Shown piece by piece: positions 8,422-19,016 of a DNA stretch of 64,000 nt (its first letter is position 1; each line of letters opens with the position of its first letter). Under the pieces are notes generated by a model. That model saw only the letters and a list, made by a program, of their open reading frames with translations, had not been told where the DNA came from and did not search any database. The position numbers and the translations under genes were made by a program. This DNA is from Nitrospirota bacterium (GTDB lineage: Bacteria > JACPQY01), in contig JACPAV010000005.1 of assembly GCA_016180645.1 (NCBI GenBank), positions 1 through 64,000 of the forward strand. The letters are read 5' to 3'.

Positions 8422-10266
8422 ATGCGTCGAACGGTTTTCCTGTCCATCTCGATCCTGATGGCCTCTTGCCAGGCATCGCACAAGCCCGCCCCGTATGAGA
8501 TCCTCGTCCTCGAAGGCTCACCCTATGAGCGCGGTCTCCGGCACGGGCGCCTCCTATCCAGCAAGATTCGCTCGATCTACACGCAGATGTTTACCGCCTC
8601 GATCCTCCCGTACCTCAATCGCCTTCAACCCGACATTGCGGAGTTCCTCTTCGAGTACAAGAAACCCCTCTACCTCGATGGGAATTTCTCCTACCAGGTT
8701 CTGCTCCAGAGCGCGCGCAAGCTTGCCGAGTCCATCCCTGCTCCCTACCTTGAGGAGATGCAAGGCATCGCCGACGGCTCCGGTTTTGACTTCGACAAGG
8801 TATTGCTGCTCAACACGTTTGTGGATTCGATGCAGGATCTTCGATCGATCGCGCTCTACCTCGACCGAGTTCAGGCACCCGATCTCCTCAGCGTAGAGGT
8901 CCAGCCGGGCGCCGAATCGGATTCCCTGGACAACAACGGCAACGGCGCCGTGGACGAACCCGGAGATAACCGCCTTGACCCCTACGAACCCTCGCCCTAC
9001 GCCGGCCTGGTGGAGATACCCTCGGGGTCTCGCTTTCAATTCCGTCTGAGGGACCCGCAAGGCGTCGATCCGTCCACGGTCAGAATTCAGCTCGGGACAG
9101 CCGTCTATGAGAGCGACAACCCGGCTCTGTCCTATGTCACCGCCGGAACCGACCTGGACGTGTTCTTCGCACCGCCCACTCCACTCCCCGAGGCCTCCAT
9201 GGTGCCGATCATCCTTCAAGCCGGCGACCGCTCCAGATCGGAAGAGCCGCCCCCCGCTCATGCCAGGTTCATGCGGGACGAGCGCCTCGTCTTCACGACG
9301 CGCGGCTTCGGAAAGCTCCCCCACGAGGTGGAGAACCGCGGCGAAAGGGATGGGCGAACCCAGCCGACCTCGATCGCTTTCGGTCTGAGAGGCACGGCTA
9401 CCGCGGATTCCCGAGTGCTGGCCGCCCAGCATTTCGCCCTGCTCGACAACAACGCCATGCATCGCCACGCGGTCCTCTTCATCCACAAACCGGACGTCGG
9501 TCGACCTTTCGCCGTGCTCGGATGGTCCGGAGGCATCGGCGCCTTCTCCGGCATGAATGCCGCCGGTCTCGTCTTCATGGTGAATCCCTCGGACACGCTC
9601 AACAACCCCGTCACCCGACAGTTCCAGGAGCTTCTGTTCGCCGCCAACCTCCTCGCCCGGGGTGTTCCCATGTTCGTCACGGCCCGCGAGGTCCTGAGCC
9701 GCTTCGGGTCCGCCCAGCAGGCCGCGCTACATCTCGAAGAAACGGAGCACGCGTACGGCTGGAACATCCTCTTGGCCGATGCCGGAGGCGACCTGGTCGC
9801 CGTTGAACTCGACTCCGCCATCGGCGGAGATGTGGACCCACGAGGCGTCCGCTATTCCCCGGACCAAACGGAGCCGGCGAACCTCGACCCGTGGGGCCGC
9901 CGATGGGCGAGCGTCGGCCCGGACGATCTTCGAATCGCGACACACTATCGCAGGAACACCGAAGACATCCGCCTGGAGCTTCTCGGGCTGCAGGTCAAGC
10001 CCCAACGATACTGGAGTTCATTCTACTTTCGCTCGCTGCGCGCCTACTATGTCCTCGGCGAACGAATCGCGGCCTCCTACGGAACGCTCGACGTGCCTGC
10101 CTTGGAGGCGCTCCTGCGCGAAAAAGATCTCATCGACCAGCGCGACAGCATGAACGCGGCGATCTACGAGCCGGAATCGCTCAGGATGCATTTCGCCGTC
10201 GGCCAGGTCCCGGCCACCGCGGGACCGTTCACGTCCATTCCCCTCGGCCCCCTGTTCACGCCGTGA
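8422..10266 (+). CDS. Lipoprotein, C45-type (acyl-CoA:6-APA acyltransferase-like) Ntn hydrolase
   Basis: 614 residues. Signal and lipobox ISILMASC at the N-terminus. Residues about 30-140 resemble the propeptide part of C45 proteins (GSPYERGLRHG, LEEMQGIADGSGFD). Residues about 160-300 are an insertion with a calcium-loop-like segment (DNNGNGAVDEPGD) and an Ig-like beta pattern. The catalytic chain begins near residue 315 (FGLRGTATADSRVLAAQHF) and continues through GWSGGIGAFSGMNAAGL and the GWNILLADAGG stretch. Family members self-cleave before an N-terminal Cys; here no Cys is found, and Thr or Ser stands near that position. It could be an inactive homologue or use another nucleophile. Substrate unknown. 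Confidence 0.7.
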   Translation: MRRTVFLSISILMASCQASHKPAPYEILVLEGSPYERGLRHGRLLSSKIRSIYTQMFTASILPYLNRLQPDIAEFLFEYKKPLYLDGNFSYQVLLQSARKLAESIPAPYLEEMQGIADGSGFDFDKVLLLNTFVDSMQDLRSIALYLDRVQAPDLLSVEVQPGAESDSLDNNGNGAVDEPGDNRLDPYEPSPYAGLVEIPSGSRFQFRLRDPQGVDPSTVRIQLGTAVYESDNPALSYVTAGTDLDVFFAPPTPLPEASMVPIILQAGDRSRSEEPPPAHARFMRDERLVFTTRGFGKLPHEVENRGERDGRTQPTSIAFGLRGTATADSRVLAAQHFALLDNNAMHRHAVLFIHKPDVGRPFAVLGWSGGIGAFSGMNAAGLVFMVNPSDTLNNPVTRQFQELLFAANLLARGVPMFVTAREVLSRFGSAQQAALHLEETEHAYGWNILLADAGGDLVAVELDSAIGGDVDPRGVRYSPDQTEPANLDPWGRRWASVGPDDLRIATHYRRNTEDIRLELLGLQVKPQRYWSSFYFRSLRAYYVLGERIAASYGTLDVPALEALLREKDLIDQRDSMNAAIYEPESLRMHFAVGQVPATAGPFTSIPLGPLFTP

Positions 10267-10319
10267 CACGATTTCCCCTTTCGCGCCTTCTCGCGACTGG
10301 GGTAGAATCCAAGCGCGTC

Positions 10320-11813
10320 ATGAGCCTTCTCCGTCCATTGCTGAAACTCGCCATCCTCTCGACATGGGTCTTCCTCCTCTACACTCTCTACCAACGCACA
10401 CGCACGCCTTCCCTGGCTTCCGCCGAGATTCCCGTTTCGGAAGCCGAATGGAAGGAACCGGCGCGCGAATACTGGATGGGCGTCTACTACAAGGACCAGA
10501 AAATCGGCTACACCACCACCACGTGGACGCCGAATGAGAACGGTTACGACGTGATCGAGCGCGCCTTCCTCTCACCGAAGATCATGGGTGAGAAAAAAGA
10601 GATCCGCACCGCCACCCGCGCCGCGCTCGGAAAAGACTACGCGCTTCAAACGGTGGACTTCAAGATGGAATCCGGGCCCGCCGCGTTCTTCCTCACGGCC
10701 AAAGTGGAAGGAAAGCAGATTCATGTCACCCTACATTCCGGCGCCGACAAAACCGAGCAGGACATCGCCCTCACCGATTCCCCCCGCCTCCCCCTCACGG
10801 TGCGGGCCATGATGGGCCAGCGGAAGATCCGGCCCGGCGACAAGTACCGTGTCTCCGTCTTCGACCCTTCAATCGTCGGCCAGGCCGACCTGGTGGTTGA
10901 GGTCCTGGCGCCGGAGCCCGTTCTCGTCGGCGGACAGACGATCAGCGCCTTCAAGGTTCATGAAACCATCGGAACGGTCGAGACGTGGAGCTGGGTGACG
11001 GAGGAAGGCGAAACCCTGAAAGAGGAGAGTCCGATGGGGTTCACCACCCTTCGCGAGTCGCGCGAGGAAGCGTTGTACCGGCGTTGGCCCACGGGGGAGG
11101 ACGTGGACCTGATCGTGTCCACGTCGATTCCCGTCTCCACTTATATCGCCAAGCCAAGAGCACTTGCCCTGCTGAAGCTGAAACTCCGCACCCCCCATCT
11201 CGATCGATTGGGAAACTTGAGCGAACGTCAGACGCTATCCGGAGATGTATTGACGATAGTGAGAGAAAAAGAGGTCGGCACGCTCACGGGCCGAATCCCG
11301 ATCAAAGGCCGCGGCCTCGGCCCGTCTCTGGCGCCGGAGGTCCTGATTCCAAGTGATGACCAGGAAATCAAGCTGTACTCCCAAGGGGCACTTGGGGCGG
11401 AGCGGGCCGGAAATCGCGCCGCCCGGAAACTGGCCGAGTTCGTGTATGATCACCTCGAGAAAACGCCCCTCATCAGCATCCCCGATGCCAAACAGGTGCT
11501 CCATCTCCGAAAGGGAGACTGCAATGAACACGCCGTTCTCTTCGCCGCCCTCGCCCGCGCCGCCGGCATCCCCACCAAGGTCGCCGTGGGCATCGTCTAC
11601 ACGGAGGGGTCGTTCTTCTACCACGCCTGGAACGAGGTGTACCTGACCGATGCGCGGAATCGCGGCCGCTGGGTGACCGTCGATTCCACCTTCAACCAAA
11701 TCCCGGCGGATGTCACCCACGTCAAGATGGCTGAGGGCGGACTCGACAAGCAGCTTCATGTCATGAACTTCGTCGGCAATCTTTCAATAGAAGTGCTGGA
11801 GACCGCTCCATGA
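10320..11813 (+). CDS. Membrane-anchored transglutaminase-like protein
   Basis: 497 residues from ATG at 10320. One N-terminal membrane helix (LAILSTWVFLLYTLY), then a beta-rich periplasmic region, then a transglutaminase core: catalytic Cys in GDCNEHA, His in YHAWNEV, Asp in VDSTFNQ. In bacteria such domains act as proteases or amidases/transferases in the envelope. The frame stays open upstream into the C45-like gene, but the ATG and membrane helix mark the likely start. An ABC ATPase and permease follow after 67 bases, suggesting a joint unit. Confidence 0.85.
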   Translation: MSLLRPLLKLAILSTWVFLLYTLYQRTRTPSLASAEIPVSEAEWKEPAREYWMGVYYKDQKIGYTTTTWTPNENGYDVIERAFLSPKIMGEKKEIRTATRAALGKDYALQTVDFKMESGPAAFFLTAKVEGKQIHVTLHSGADKTEQDIALTDSPRLPLTVRAMMGQRKIRPGDKYRVSVFDPSIVGQADLVVEVLAPEPVLVGGQTISAFKVHETIGTVETWSWVTEEGETLKEESPMGFTTLRESREEALYRRWPTGEDVDLIVSTSIPVSTYIAKPRALALLKLKLRTPHLDRLGNLSERQTLSGDVLTIVREKEVGTLTGRIPIKGRGLGPSLAPEVLIPSDDQEIKLYSQGALGAERAGNRAARKLAEFVYDHLEKTPLISIPDAKQVLHLRKGDCNEHAVLFAALARAAGIPTKVAVGIVYTEGSFFYHAWNEVYLTDARNRGRWVTVDSTFNQIPADVTHVKMAEGGLDKQLHVMNFVGNLSIEVLETAP

Positions 11814-11839
11814 CCTCTCTTCGACTACTCCAGTTGCGC

Positions 11840-11867
11840 AATCTGAAATCTCAAATCTCAAATCCCC
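11840..11867. repeat. Heptanucleotide tandem repeat, four units
   Basis: AATCTGA, AATCTCA, AATCTCA, AATCCCC in tandem, in the gap before the ABC ATPase gene. Same unit length and copy number as tracts at 36145, 36792, 36831 and 54811. Confidence 0.75.
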
Positions 11868-11880
11868 CGGCGGTCATGTC

Positions 11881-12623
<743 letters not shown>

Positions 12624-12627
<4 letters not shown>

Positions 12628-14318
12628 CGCTCCTTCGCCTCCATCTCCCGGGCTGGTACGCATTCTGGAATGCAGCTCGCCGTCCCACCCGCGACTCCAA
12701 GATCAAGGCTGTGGCCCTCCTCCTCGGAGCAAGCGGCTTTTGGGCCGCGATCTTCTTCTCCTTTCTGCGGCTCCTTCGCCATTTCCAGTCGACCGAACTG
12801 GTGGGAGACATTCTCATCTCAAAACTTCTCATGATGATGACGCTCCTCTTCCTCGCCCTGCTCCTGTACAGCAGCGTCGTCGTCGCCGTCTCCACGCTCC
12901 TGCTCTCCAAAGACCTCGAACTGCTCCAAGCCCTTCCCGTGCCGTCCGAGGCCCTGTTCCAGAAAAAGTTCCTGGAGACACTCCTTCACAGCTCGTGGAT
13001 GTTCCTCCTCTTCGCTCTCCCCATTTTCTACGCATACGCCTTCCTCTACCGGGCCGGACCGGCCTTCTACCCCGCGCTCGGCGCCGGGCTTCTGGCCTTC
13101 CTCGTGATCCCCGCGGCCGTGGCGGTGGCCATCATCCTTCTTCTGGGCCTGGCGTTTCCCGCTCGACGAACGCGCGATGCCGCCTTCGTCGGAAGCATCA
13201 GCCTCTTCGCGGCCCTCTATCTTGTCATTCGTTTCATGCGGCCCGAAAAACTGGTCGACCCCTCTTCTTTCAAAAGCATGATGGGCTACATCGCCTCCCT
13301 CAGAGCGCCAAGCTCACCCTGGCTGCCGAGCACCTGGCTGGCTCATTCGATCTTGGACAGCCTGGCCGGCCGGTGGGACGAGGTCGCCTTCTACCTCGGC
13401 CTGCTCGTAACGACCGCCGCTTCACTTTTCATCCTGATCTCCGCGGTGATGCGTCGAGCCTACCCCACACTCCTCTCGAAAGCGCAGGAGACCCGGCGCA
13501 GCACTCCCACGAACACCCGAAAAGGACAGGCCATCCTCGGTCGACTTCTCCGTCCCCTCCCGCGCCCCCTCGGATCCGTCGTCTACAAAGAGATTCGCAC
13601 CTTCTTCCGCGATCCCTCCCAGTGGTCGCAAATCATCCTGATCGGAGCCCTGATCGTTGCGTACCTCTACAATTTCCATGCGCTCCCTCGTGAGCGGTTC
13701 CCCATCTCGCAGTTCGCCCTCGAAACGATCGTCTCTTTTCTCAATCTCGGGCTCTGCGGCTTCGTCATGGCGGCGATGGCGGCCCGGTTCGTCTTTCCCC
13801 TGATCAGTCTGGAAGGACGCGCCTTCTGGCTTCTTCGCACGGCGCCGGTCTCCGCTCGGCACCTCTTTGCGGCCAAGTTCTTCGTCGGGTTCGTACCCCT
13901 CACGGCACTGGGCCTGGTGCTGACCGTGGCCTCCAACGTGATCCTCGGCTCGAGCCGATTCATGCACTTGCTGTCCGCCACGACCACTTTCCTGTCGGGC
14001 ATTGCCATTGTGGCCCTCGCGTTGTGCTTCGGAACACTCTACCCGCGGTTTCACGTCGAGAATCCCGCCCGCATCTCCACGGGGTTCGGCGGCCTGATGT
14101 ACATGATCGCGTCGATGCTCCTGCTGGCGCTTGTGGCCGCGCTGGAGGCCTGGCCCGTTTATCTCTACTACCTTTCGCAGTTCAAGGGATGGACGATTCA
14201 GACCCACCAGTGGCTGGGCATGGGCGCCTCTTTCGCGGCGGCCCTCGCCCTTCTTGTGGCCACCACCACCCTGTCCCTCCGGCTCGGGATTCGGCGATTG
14301 GGCACACTTGAGCCCTGA
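12624..14318 (+). CDS. ABC-2-like transporter permease
   Basis: 564 residues with many hydrophobic segments in two blocks (about residues 25-240 and 345-560) around a hydrophilic middle (Lys/Arg-rich, about 255-300). The length and pattern fit large ABC-2-type exporter permeases. Coupled to the ATPase by ATGA. Substrate unknown; the adjacent transglutaminase-like and C45-like envelope hydrolases suggest something exported to the envelope. Confidence 0.85.
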
Positions 14319-14347
14319 CACCAGGAGTCCCTCGGCGGCGAGTTGGC

Positions 14348-14377
14348 TTGCGAAGAGCGCTCTTCTGCCGATATAAT
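14348..14377 (+). promoter_or_regulatory. Candidate sigma70 promoter with a palindrome in the spacer
   Basis: TTGCGA (14348-14353), 18-bp spacer, TATAAT (14372-14377). The perfect palindrome GAAGAGCGCTCTTC (14352-14365) overlaps the end of the -35 box and the spacer, where a repressor dimer could act. It lies about 140 bp before the TPR gene. The palindrome could instead belong to a terminator of the permease gene. Confidence 0.45.
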
Positions 14378-14517
14378 ATACAAAGTGCATCAGCCTCGCG
14401 CGCAGGCTCGGGCCGGCCCCGCACATCCCGGAAAACAGGTGACGGAAAAACAGCACATGGAACGACCCCCATCATCCGGCAGGAGGAACCTCAGCTCGGC
14501 ACGAGGCCCGGTGCGGA

Positions 14518-16584
14518 TTGGATAAGGCATCTCTCTTCTCTCAAGGTCAAAAGTACCTCCAGAAGGGCCAGCACGAAAAGGCCCTCAAGGAATTCGAGAA
14601 GATCCTCGAAATCGATCCGGAAGACGCCAAGATCCACATCCAGATCGGCGACATTTACAACCGCCTCGGACGGCGCGAAGAGTCCCTCGAAGCGTATTTC
14701 AAGGCGGCGGATCTTTTCGTCCAGGCCGGATTCGGGCAAAAAGCCATCGCCGTCTTCAAACAGGCGCTCAACCTCGATCCCGGGTCCTCGGAAATCCATC
14801 TCAAGCTCGCCGATCTCTATCTCAAGGCCAACCTGATCCCCGAGGCCGTCAAGCATTTCGAGTTGGTCGCCCAAACCTGCGAATCCGACGGGCTCCTCGA
14901 CGATGCCCTGGACATCTACTCCCAGCTCTTCGCCCTCGACCCCCAGCGAAAACATTTCCTGCTCAAGCAAGGGGAGATTCTCTTCAAGAAGGGCGAAACG
15001 CAACAGGCCGTACGCCTTCTTGAGCCGTTGGAGAAGGGCTATGCGGCCGAGAAGAACACCGAGTTGCTCGTTTCTCTCTTCGAACTCACTCTCACCTATG
15101 ATCCGGCAAACCTCCACGCCCTGGGAGAACTCACGCGCCAGTTGGCATCCGACAAGCAACACGCGCGGATTGTTGAACTCCTCCAGAAGCCCGTGGAGAA
15201 CGGCGTCATCCAGAATACGGCCGTGCATCTTCGCCTGTGTGACGCGCTGGACCAAACAGGAAACAAGCCGGGATCTCTGCGTCAGTACCTTGCCTTGTAC
15301 AATCGGTGCCAGCTTCACGATCCCGAACCGGAGCTTCTAAAAAAGATTCTCACTCAAATCGTGCGGCTGGACCCGGAGAATCAGCAGGCGAAGATCGATC
15401 TCCGCGATCTCTCCACCAAGGCGCAGATGTCCGAGGAGACGGTCCCGGTGGCGGAGGCGGCGCTCATGGGCCGGCCGCCGTATGATGGAAACGTTCCTTG
15501 GCGCGCGGCCGAAGCCTCCCCGGCACCCACGGCACAACAGTGGGCCGACAAGATCGATCTCCTCCTGAAATACAAGATTCGCGATCTGGCTGAGAACTGT
15601 TTGCGGGAGGCACAACAACGCTTCCCCGCCGATGCCCTTCTTCAAGCGAAAGCCGCTGAAATGGGATCAGCTCCGACGCCCCCGGCACCGGCGGAGCCGC
15701 TCGATGAGATCGAGATCCTCGAGGAATCCCCGATGGAAATCACGGCTCAACAAGTCGCCGCCACGACCGGCGTCCCTGCCGAACCCGCTGCTCTCCCTTT
15801 CCAGGAACCGTTGGAAGAGCCGATTCTGTTGGAAGAAGAGCCGCCGTCTCCCTCGTCGCTGGGCGTGGATGCAGGCTTGTCGCCTTCTCCACCTCCTGAT
15901 TTTTCTTCCGGCGCGGTCGACTGGGGGGGTGGATCCAGCGCAGCGCCATCGGAACTGGACCTCTCCCCCATGTCCGAGATTTCCACCGAGTTCGGTGCCG
16001 AACCCCCGCCGGCGGCAGGGCCCGCCACGCCATCCGAGCATGTTCACCCGCCCACCGCCGGGTCGGCAGGGCTGAGCCAAGCGGAGGATGCCTACCAGCA
16101 GGCGCTTGCGTTCTATTTCCTCGGCCGCCATCGAGAGGCCATCGAGGTCCTCTCCGCGGGCGGCGATGGATCTGATACCCGCGATGTGCGCAGCCTGGTT
16201 CTCAAGCTTTCGTGCCGTCGGGAAGCCTCGGAGTGGGTGGAACTGGTCGAGGATGCAGCCCAAGCGCTGTCCATTCACGGGCACGACGAGGAGCGGAAAT
16301 TGTACTTGCTTTGCGAGGCGGCCATGGCCTATGAACGATTGGGACAAATCCAAGATGCCATCGGCTGCTACCAAGAGATCCTCCGCCTCCGGCCCGACGA
16401 ACCTGACGCCTCGGAGGCGCTCGGCCGTCTCGGGCCTGCTCCGGAGGATGGCGCACCCGTCTTCGAGGAATCGCCGGCACCCACCCCGGAAACGGTTGTC
16501 TCTCCGCTGGAGGACCTCCCCCCGGCCGCTCGGCCGGACCCATCGACTGCTGTTCTCCCGCGCTTCAATATCGCGTATATCTGA
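14518..16584 (+). CDS. Large TPR protein
   Basis: 688 residues, TTG start (no early in-frame ATG; an AGGAGG lies about 30 bases upstream, too far for a standard site). Residues 1-300 are tandem tetratricopeptide repeats (for example ALKEFEKILEIDPEDAKIHI). Residues about 320-530 are acidic and proline-rich, probably disordered. Residues 525-650 carry more TPRs (LGQIQDAIGCYQEILRLRPD). No signal peptide, so cytoplasmic. It precedes the ExeA-like ATPase by 3 bases and may serve as its scaffold. Partner unknown. Confidence 0.85.
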   Translation: MDKASLFSQGQKYLQKGQHEKALKEFEKILEIDPEDAKIHIQIGDIYNRLGRREESLEAYFKAADLFVQAGFGQKAIAVFKQALNLDPGSSEIHLKLADLYLKANLIPEAVKHFELVAQTCESDGLLDDALDIYSQLFALDPQRKHFLLKQGEILFKKGETQQAVRLLEPLEKGYAAEKNTELLVSLFELTLTYDPANLHALGELTRQLASDKQHARIVELLQKPVENGVIQNTAVHLRLCDALDQTGNKPGSLRQYLALYNRCQLHDPEPELLKKILTQIVRLDPENQQAKIDLRDLSTKAQMSEETVPVAEAALMGRPPYDGNVPWRAAEASPAPTAQQWADKIDLLLKYKIRDLAENCLREAQQRFPADALLQAKAAEMGSAPTPPAPAEPLDEIEILEESPMEITAQQVAATTGVPAEPAALPFQEPLEEPILLEEEPPSPSSLGVDAGLSPSPPPDFSSGAVDWGGGSSAAPSELDLSPMSEISTEFGAEPPPAAGPATPSEHVHPPTAGSAGLSQAEDAYQQALAFYFLGRHREAIEVLSAGGDGSDTRDVRSLVLKLSCRREASEWVELVEDAAQALSIHGHDEERKLYLLCEAAMAYERLGQIQDAIGCYQEILRLRPDEPDASEALGRLGPAPEDGAPVFEESPAPTPETVVSPLEDLPPAARPDPSTAVLPRFNIAYI

Positions 16585-16587
16585 GCT

Positions 16588-17592
16588 GTGGCTTATCTGA
16601 GTTTCTACCACCTCAAGGAGGAGCCTTTCTCGAATGCTCCGCTGAAACATTTCTTTTTTGAGAACGAGGAGCACAACCGCGCGTTGACCCGTCTCCTTCA
16701 CGCCGCGGCCGCGATGAAGGGGCTCGCCATTCTCGTCGGCGAGGTCGGCTCGGGGAAAACCACACTGGCCCGCCGGATTCTCGATGAACTCTCAGAGGCC
16801 GAATACATCGCCAGCCTCCTGGTCATCGTCCACCCGAATGTCACGCGCGACTGGCTTCTCCGAAAAGTCGCCATCCAACTTGGCGTCGAGCATCCCTACG
16901 AGGACAAGGTCCCCCTCATGGGTCAGCTGTTTGAACGACTCGTCCACATTCAGCAGGAAAAGAAGAAAGCGGTCGTGATCATCGATGAGGCCCAGATGCT
17001 CCGCGACAAGGAGATCTTCGAGGAGATCCGCGGGATGCTCAACCTCGAAACCGGCGAAGGCAAACTCATCACCTTCATCATGTTCGGCCTTCCCGAACTG
17101 GAGTCGGCCGTTTACGCGGACCAGCCCCTCGCCCAGCGCGTGTCGATGCGCCTGACCCTGCGCCCTTTCGACGATGTGACCACCCGCAGCTACATCGTCT
17201 ATCGCATGACGGTGGCCGGATCCGCCCAGCACCCTTTTACCGAGGAGGCCTTGGACGCGATCTACCACTACACGAAGGGCATTCCGCGTCTCATCAACAA
17301 CATCTGCGACAACGCCCTCCTCGAGGGCTACCTTCGGAAAATGTCGAACATCGATCTCGATCTGATCCGGGAGATCGCGTTGGACCTGCGCCTGACGGAG
17401 AGTGAGCAAGCCCAGATCACTCAGGCCGCCCCGTCCTTCACTCCTGCCGTCGTGCGCCCCTCGCCCGCATCCACACCCGCGATTGCCGCCGCCCCCTATC
17501 GACTGGATTTTTCCGTTCTGGCCGAGGATGAGCCGTCGAAGGAGCGCGCCGACCTCGACCAGATCATCCACAGCCTCGAAAGCAAGCGATAG
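16588..17592 (+). CDS. ExeA/MshM-like AAA+ ATPase
   Basis: 334 residues, GTG start. N-terminal FYHLKEEPFSNAPLKHFFF is typical of general-secretion-pathway protein A-type ATPases; Walker A GEVGSGKTTL, Walker B VVIIDEAQ, arginine-finger region LAQRVSMRLTLRPF. Such ATPases help assemble type II secretion, pilus or exopolysaccharide machinery at the inner membrane. The C-terminal 60 residues are low-complexity (Pro/Ala) instead of a peptidoglycan-binding domain. The outer-membrane candidate follows after 19 bases. Confidence 0.88.
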   Translation: MAYLSFYHLKEEPFSNAPLKHFFFENEEHNRALTRLLHAAAAMKGLAILVGEVGSGKTTLARRILDELSEAEYIASLLVIVHPNVTRDWLLRKVAIQLGVEHPYEDKVPLMGQLFERLVHIQQEKKKAVVIIDEAQMLRDKEIFEEIRGMLNLETGEGKLITFIMFGLPELESAVYADQPLAQRVSMRLTLRPFDDVTTRSYIVYRMTVAGSAQHPFTEEALDAIYHYTKGIPRLINNICDNALLEGYLRKMSNIDLDLIREIALDLRLTESEQAQITQAAPSFTPAVVRPSPASTPAIAAAPYRLDFSVLAEDEPSKERADLDQIIHSLESKR

Positions 17593-17611
17593 CGAGGCGC
17601 GGGTGCGCGGG

Positions 17612-18376
17612 ATGCGAGTCGCCGTGCTTTCCCTCGCCGTCGCGTGGACCGCCTCGGCGCGCGTCGCACAAAGTCAGTCCTTCGATCCGGGAAAGATTGC
17701 CGAGCACCGCGACTTCGAGAGACTCACCCTCGACGTGGCTGAAGCCTTGGCCCTGCCCCACGCCGCCGAGCCGGAGAACCTGGGACGTCGATGGCTGGGA
17801 GAACTGCTCCTGACCGTTCGCCGTGTCGACCCGGATTCGTCCGCCTGGTTCCAGGCCGCCCCGAACAACGATCCTTCCTCGTACCTCATCTCGCCCAGAA
17901 TCATGGCCACCGTGGGCATTCCCTATCGGTTCGATGTCTCACTCGCAACGGGCTTGGTCGGTCGATACCCCTCCAGTGGTTTTGGCCTGAAGCATCTCCT
18001 GGTCGAGGGGACCCCCCGCGCTCCCGGAATCGCCGTCGGCGCCACGGCGGCCGCGTTGTGGGGCGAGTCAAGCTACTTTCCCGCGGTCGCCTCGATCTAT
18101 TCGCATTTCGCCTGGCGAACGGCCATCGGCCATTGGGCGCTCGGCGCCCGTCAGCTCCTGATTACCGCCCGTGGAAAGCGGGGATCGTCGGGCGGGGAGG
18201 AAGTCAATACCCCACTCTTCCAACTGTATCTCGCTTACCAGTGGGGAATGGAATTCGGGCGGCGTAGCGATATCGGCCTGCGCGCCGATGCGACCCTCAC
18301 CCGCCTGCCCCTGCCCTTCTCCAAAGGACCGACGCAGGTCGGGCAGTGGACCGGCGGCGTCTACCTGCGACGCTAG
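17612..18376 (+). CDS. Putative outer-membrane beta-barrel protein
   Basis: 254 residues from ATG at 17612. N-terminal signal peptide (VAVLSLAVAWTASARVAQ), then alternating hydrophobic/glycine-rich strands and a C-terminus ending VGQWTGGVYLRR, consistent with a small barrel. No family recognised. The reading frame is open upstream within the ATPase gene, but the signal peptide sets the start. Confidence 0.6.
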   Translation: MRVAVLSLAVAWTASARVAQSQSFDPGKIAEHRDFERLTLDVAEALALPHAAEPENLGRRWLGELLLTVRRVDPDSSAWFQAAPNNDPSSYLISPRIMATVGIPYRFDVSLATGLVGRYPSSGFGLKHLLVEGTPRAPGIAVGATAAALWGESSYFPAVASIYSHFAWRTAIGHWALGARQLLITARGKRGSSGGEEVNTPLFQLYLAYQWGMEFGRRSDIGLRADATLTRLPLPFSKGPTQVGQWTGGVYLRR

Positions 18377-18396
18377 GATCACGACTCTACTTCCGG

Positions 18397-18420
18397 GTAG
18401 CCGCGGGCTTCAGCCCGCGT
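18397..18420. repeat. Single REP hairpin (GTAG type)
   Basis: GTAG followed by stem CGCGGGCT/(A)GCCCGCG with a TTCA-type loop, in the convergent gap after the outer-membrane candidate. Same design as at 2836 and near the RAYT. Confidence 0.65.
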
Positions 18421-18437
18421 CATCGCGCGGGTGGCGA

Positions 18438-19016
18438 CTATCGGACCGACGGGCGCTGACTTTCAGCCGCTCGTTTCACGTCCTTTAGAATTACCGTCAC
18501 GATAGCAGAGAGGACGCCGCCGTCCGCCCCGGGAAGGCGCTCGATCAGCTTGCCCACGAACCAGCCGAGCGCCGTCACATCGGCGCCCATCGCATGGGTA
18601 AGGAGACAGGACTTGTTGTGGTCCAGCGGGTGAACGGCCCAGTAGCCCTCAAACCGTGAGGTGTTTCCCCGGACGAGTGAAAACTCAATCCTTCGGGATG
18701 GCTCCTCACGCATTTCCACCTCCATGTCGATCCCGAGTTTGACGGCCAGGATCGACAGGCCGCATTTCATTCTCACCAGAGTCTTCCGGCCCGTCTGCTT
18801 TCGGATCTCCTCGGCCAGAATCACGCGAATGAACTCGGGGTGTCGCTCGTAGCTCCGGATCAGATCCCACACCGTATCCGACCCCACTCCCACCTCGATG
18901 GCGCCCGTCACATAGGGGCCCGCCCCATCCTCGTGCACCCACAGCACCGGCCCGTGGCCGTTCGTGCCCTCCAACGCCCTCCGTCCTAGATCTTTCGACA
19001 CGTCGAACAAGCTCAC
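18438..19016 (-). CDS. SRPBCC/START-like lipid-binding-fold protein
   Basis: 192 residues. Central stretch VEVGVGSDTVWDLIRSYERHPEFI-like (ligand-binding fold start) then alternating strands and a long C-terminal helix, as in the polyketide-cyclase/COQ10 type. It probably binds a hydrophobic ligand; which one is unknown. Its start overlaps the stop of ybeY by four bases (ATGA). Confidence 0.75.
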   Translation of the reverse strand: MSLFDVSKDLGRRALEGTNGHGPVLWVHEDGAGPYVTGAIEVGVGSDTVWDLIRSYERHPEFIRVILAEEIRKQTGRKTLVRMKCGLSILAVKLGIDMEVEMREEPSRRIEFSLVRGNTSRFEGYWAVHPLDHNKSCLLTHAMGADVTALGWFVGKLIERLPGADGGVLSAIVTVILKDVKRAAESQRPSVR

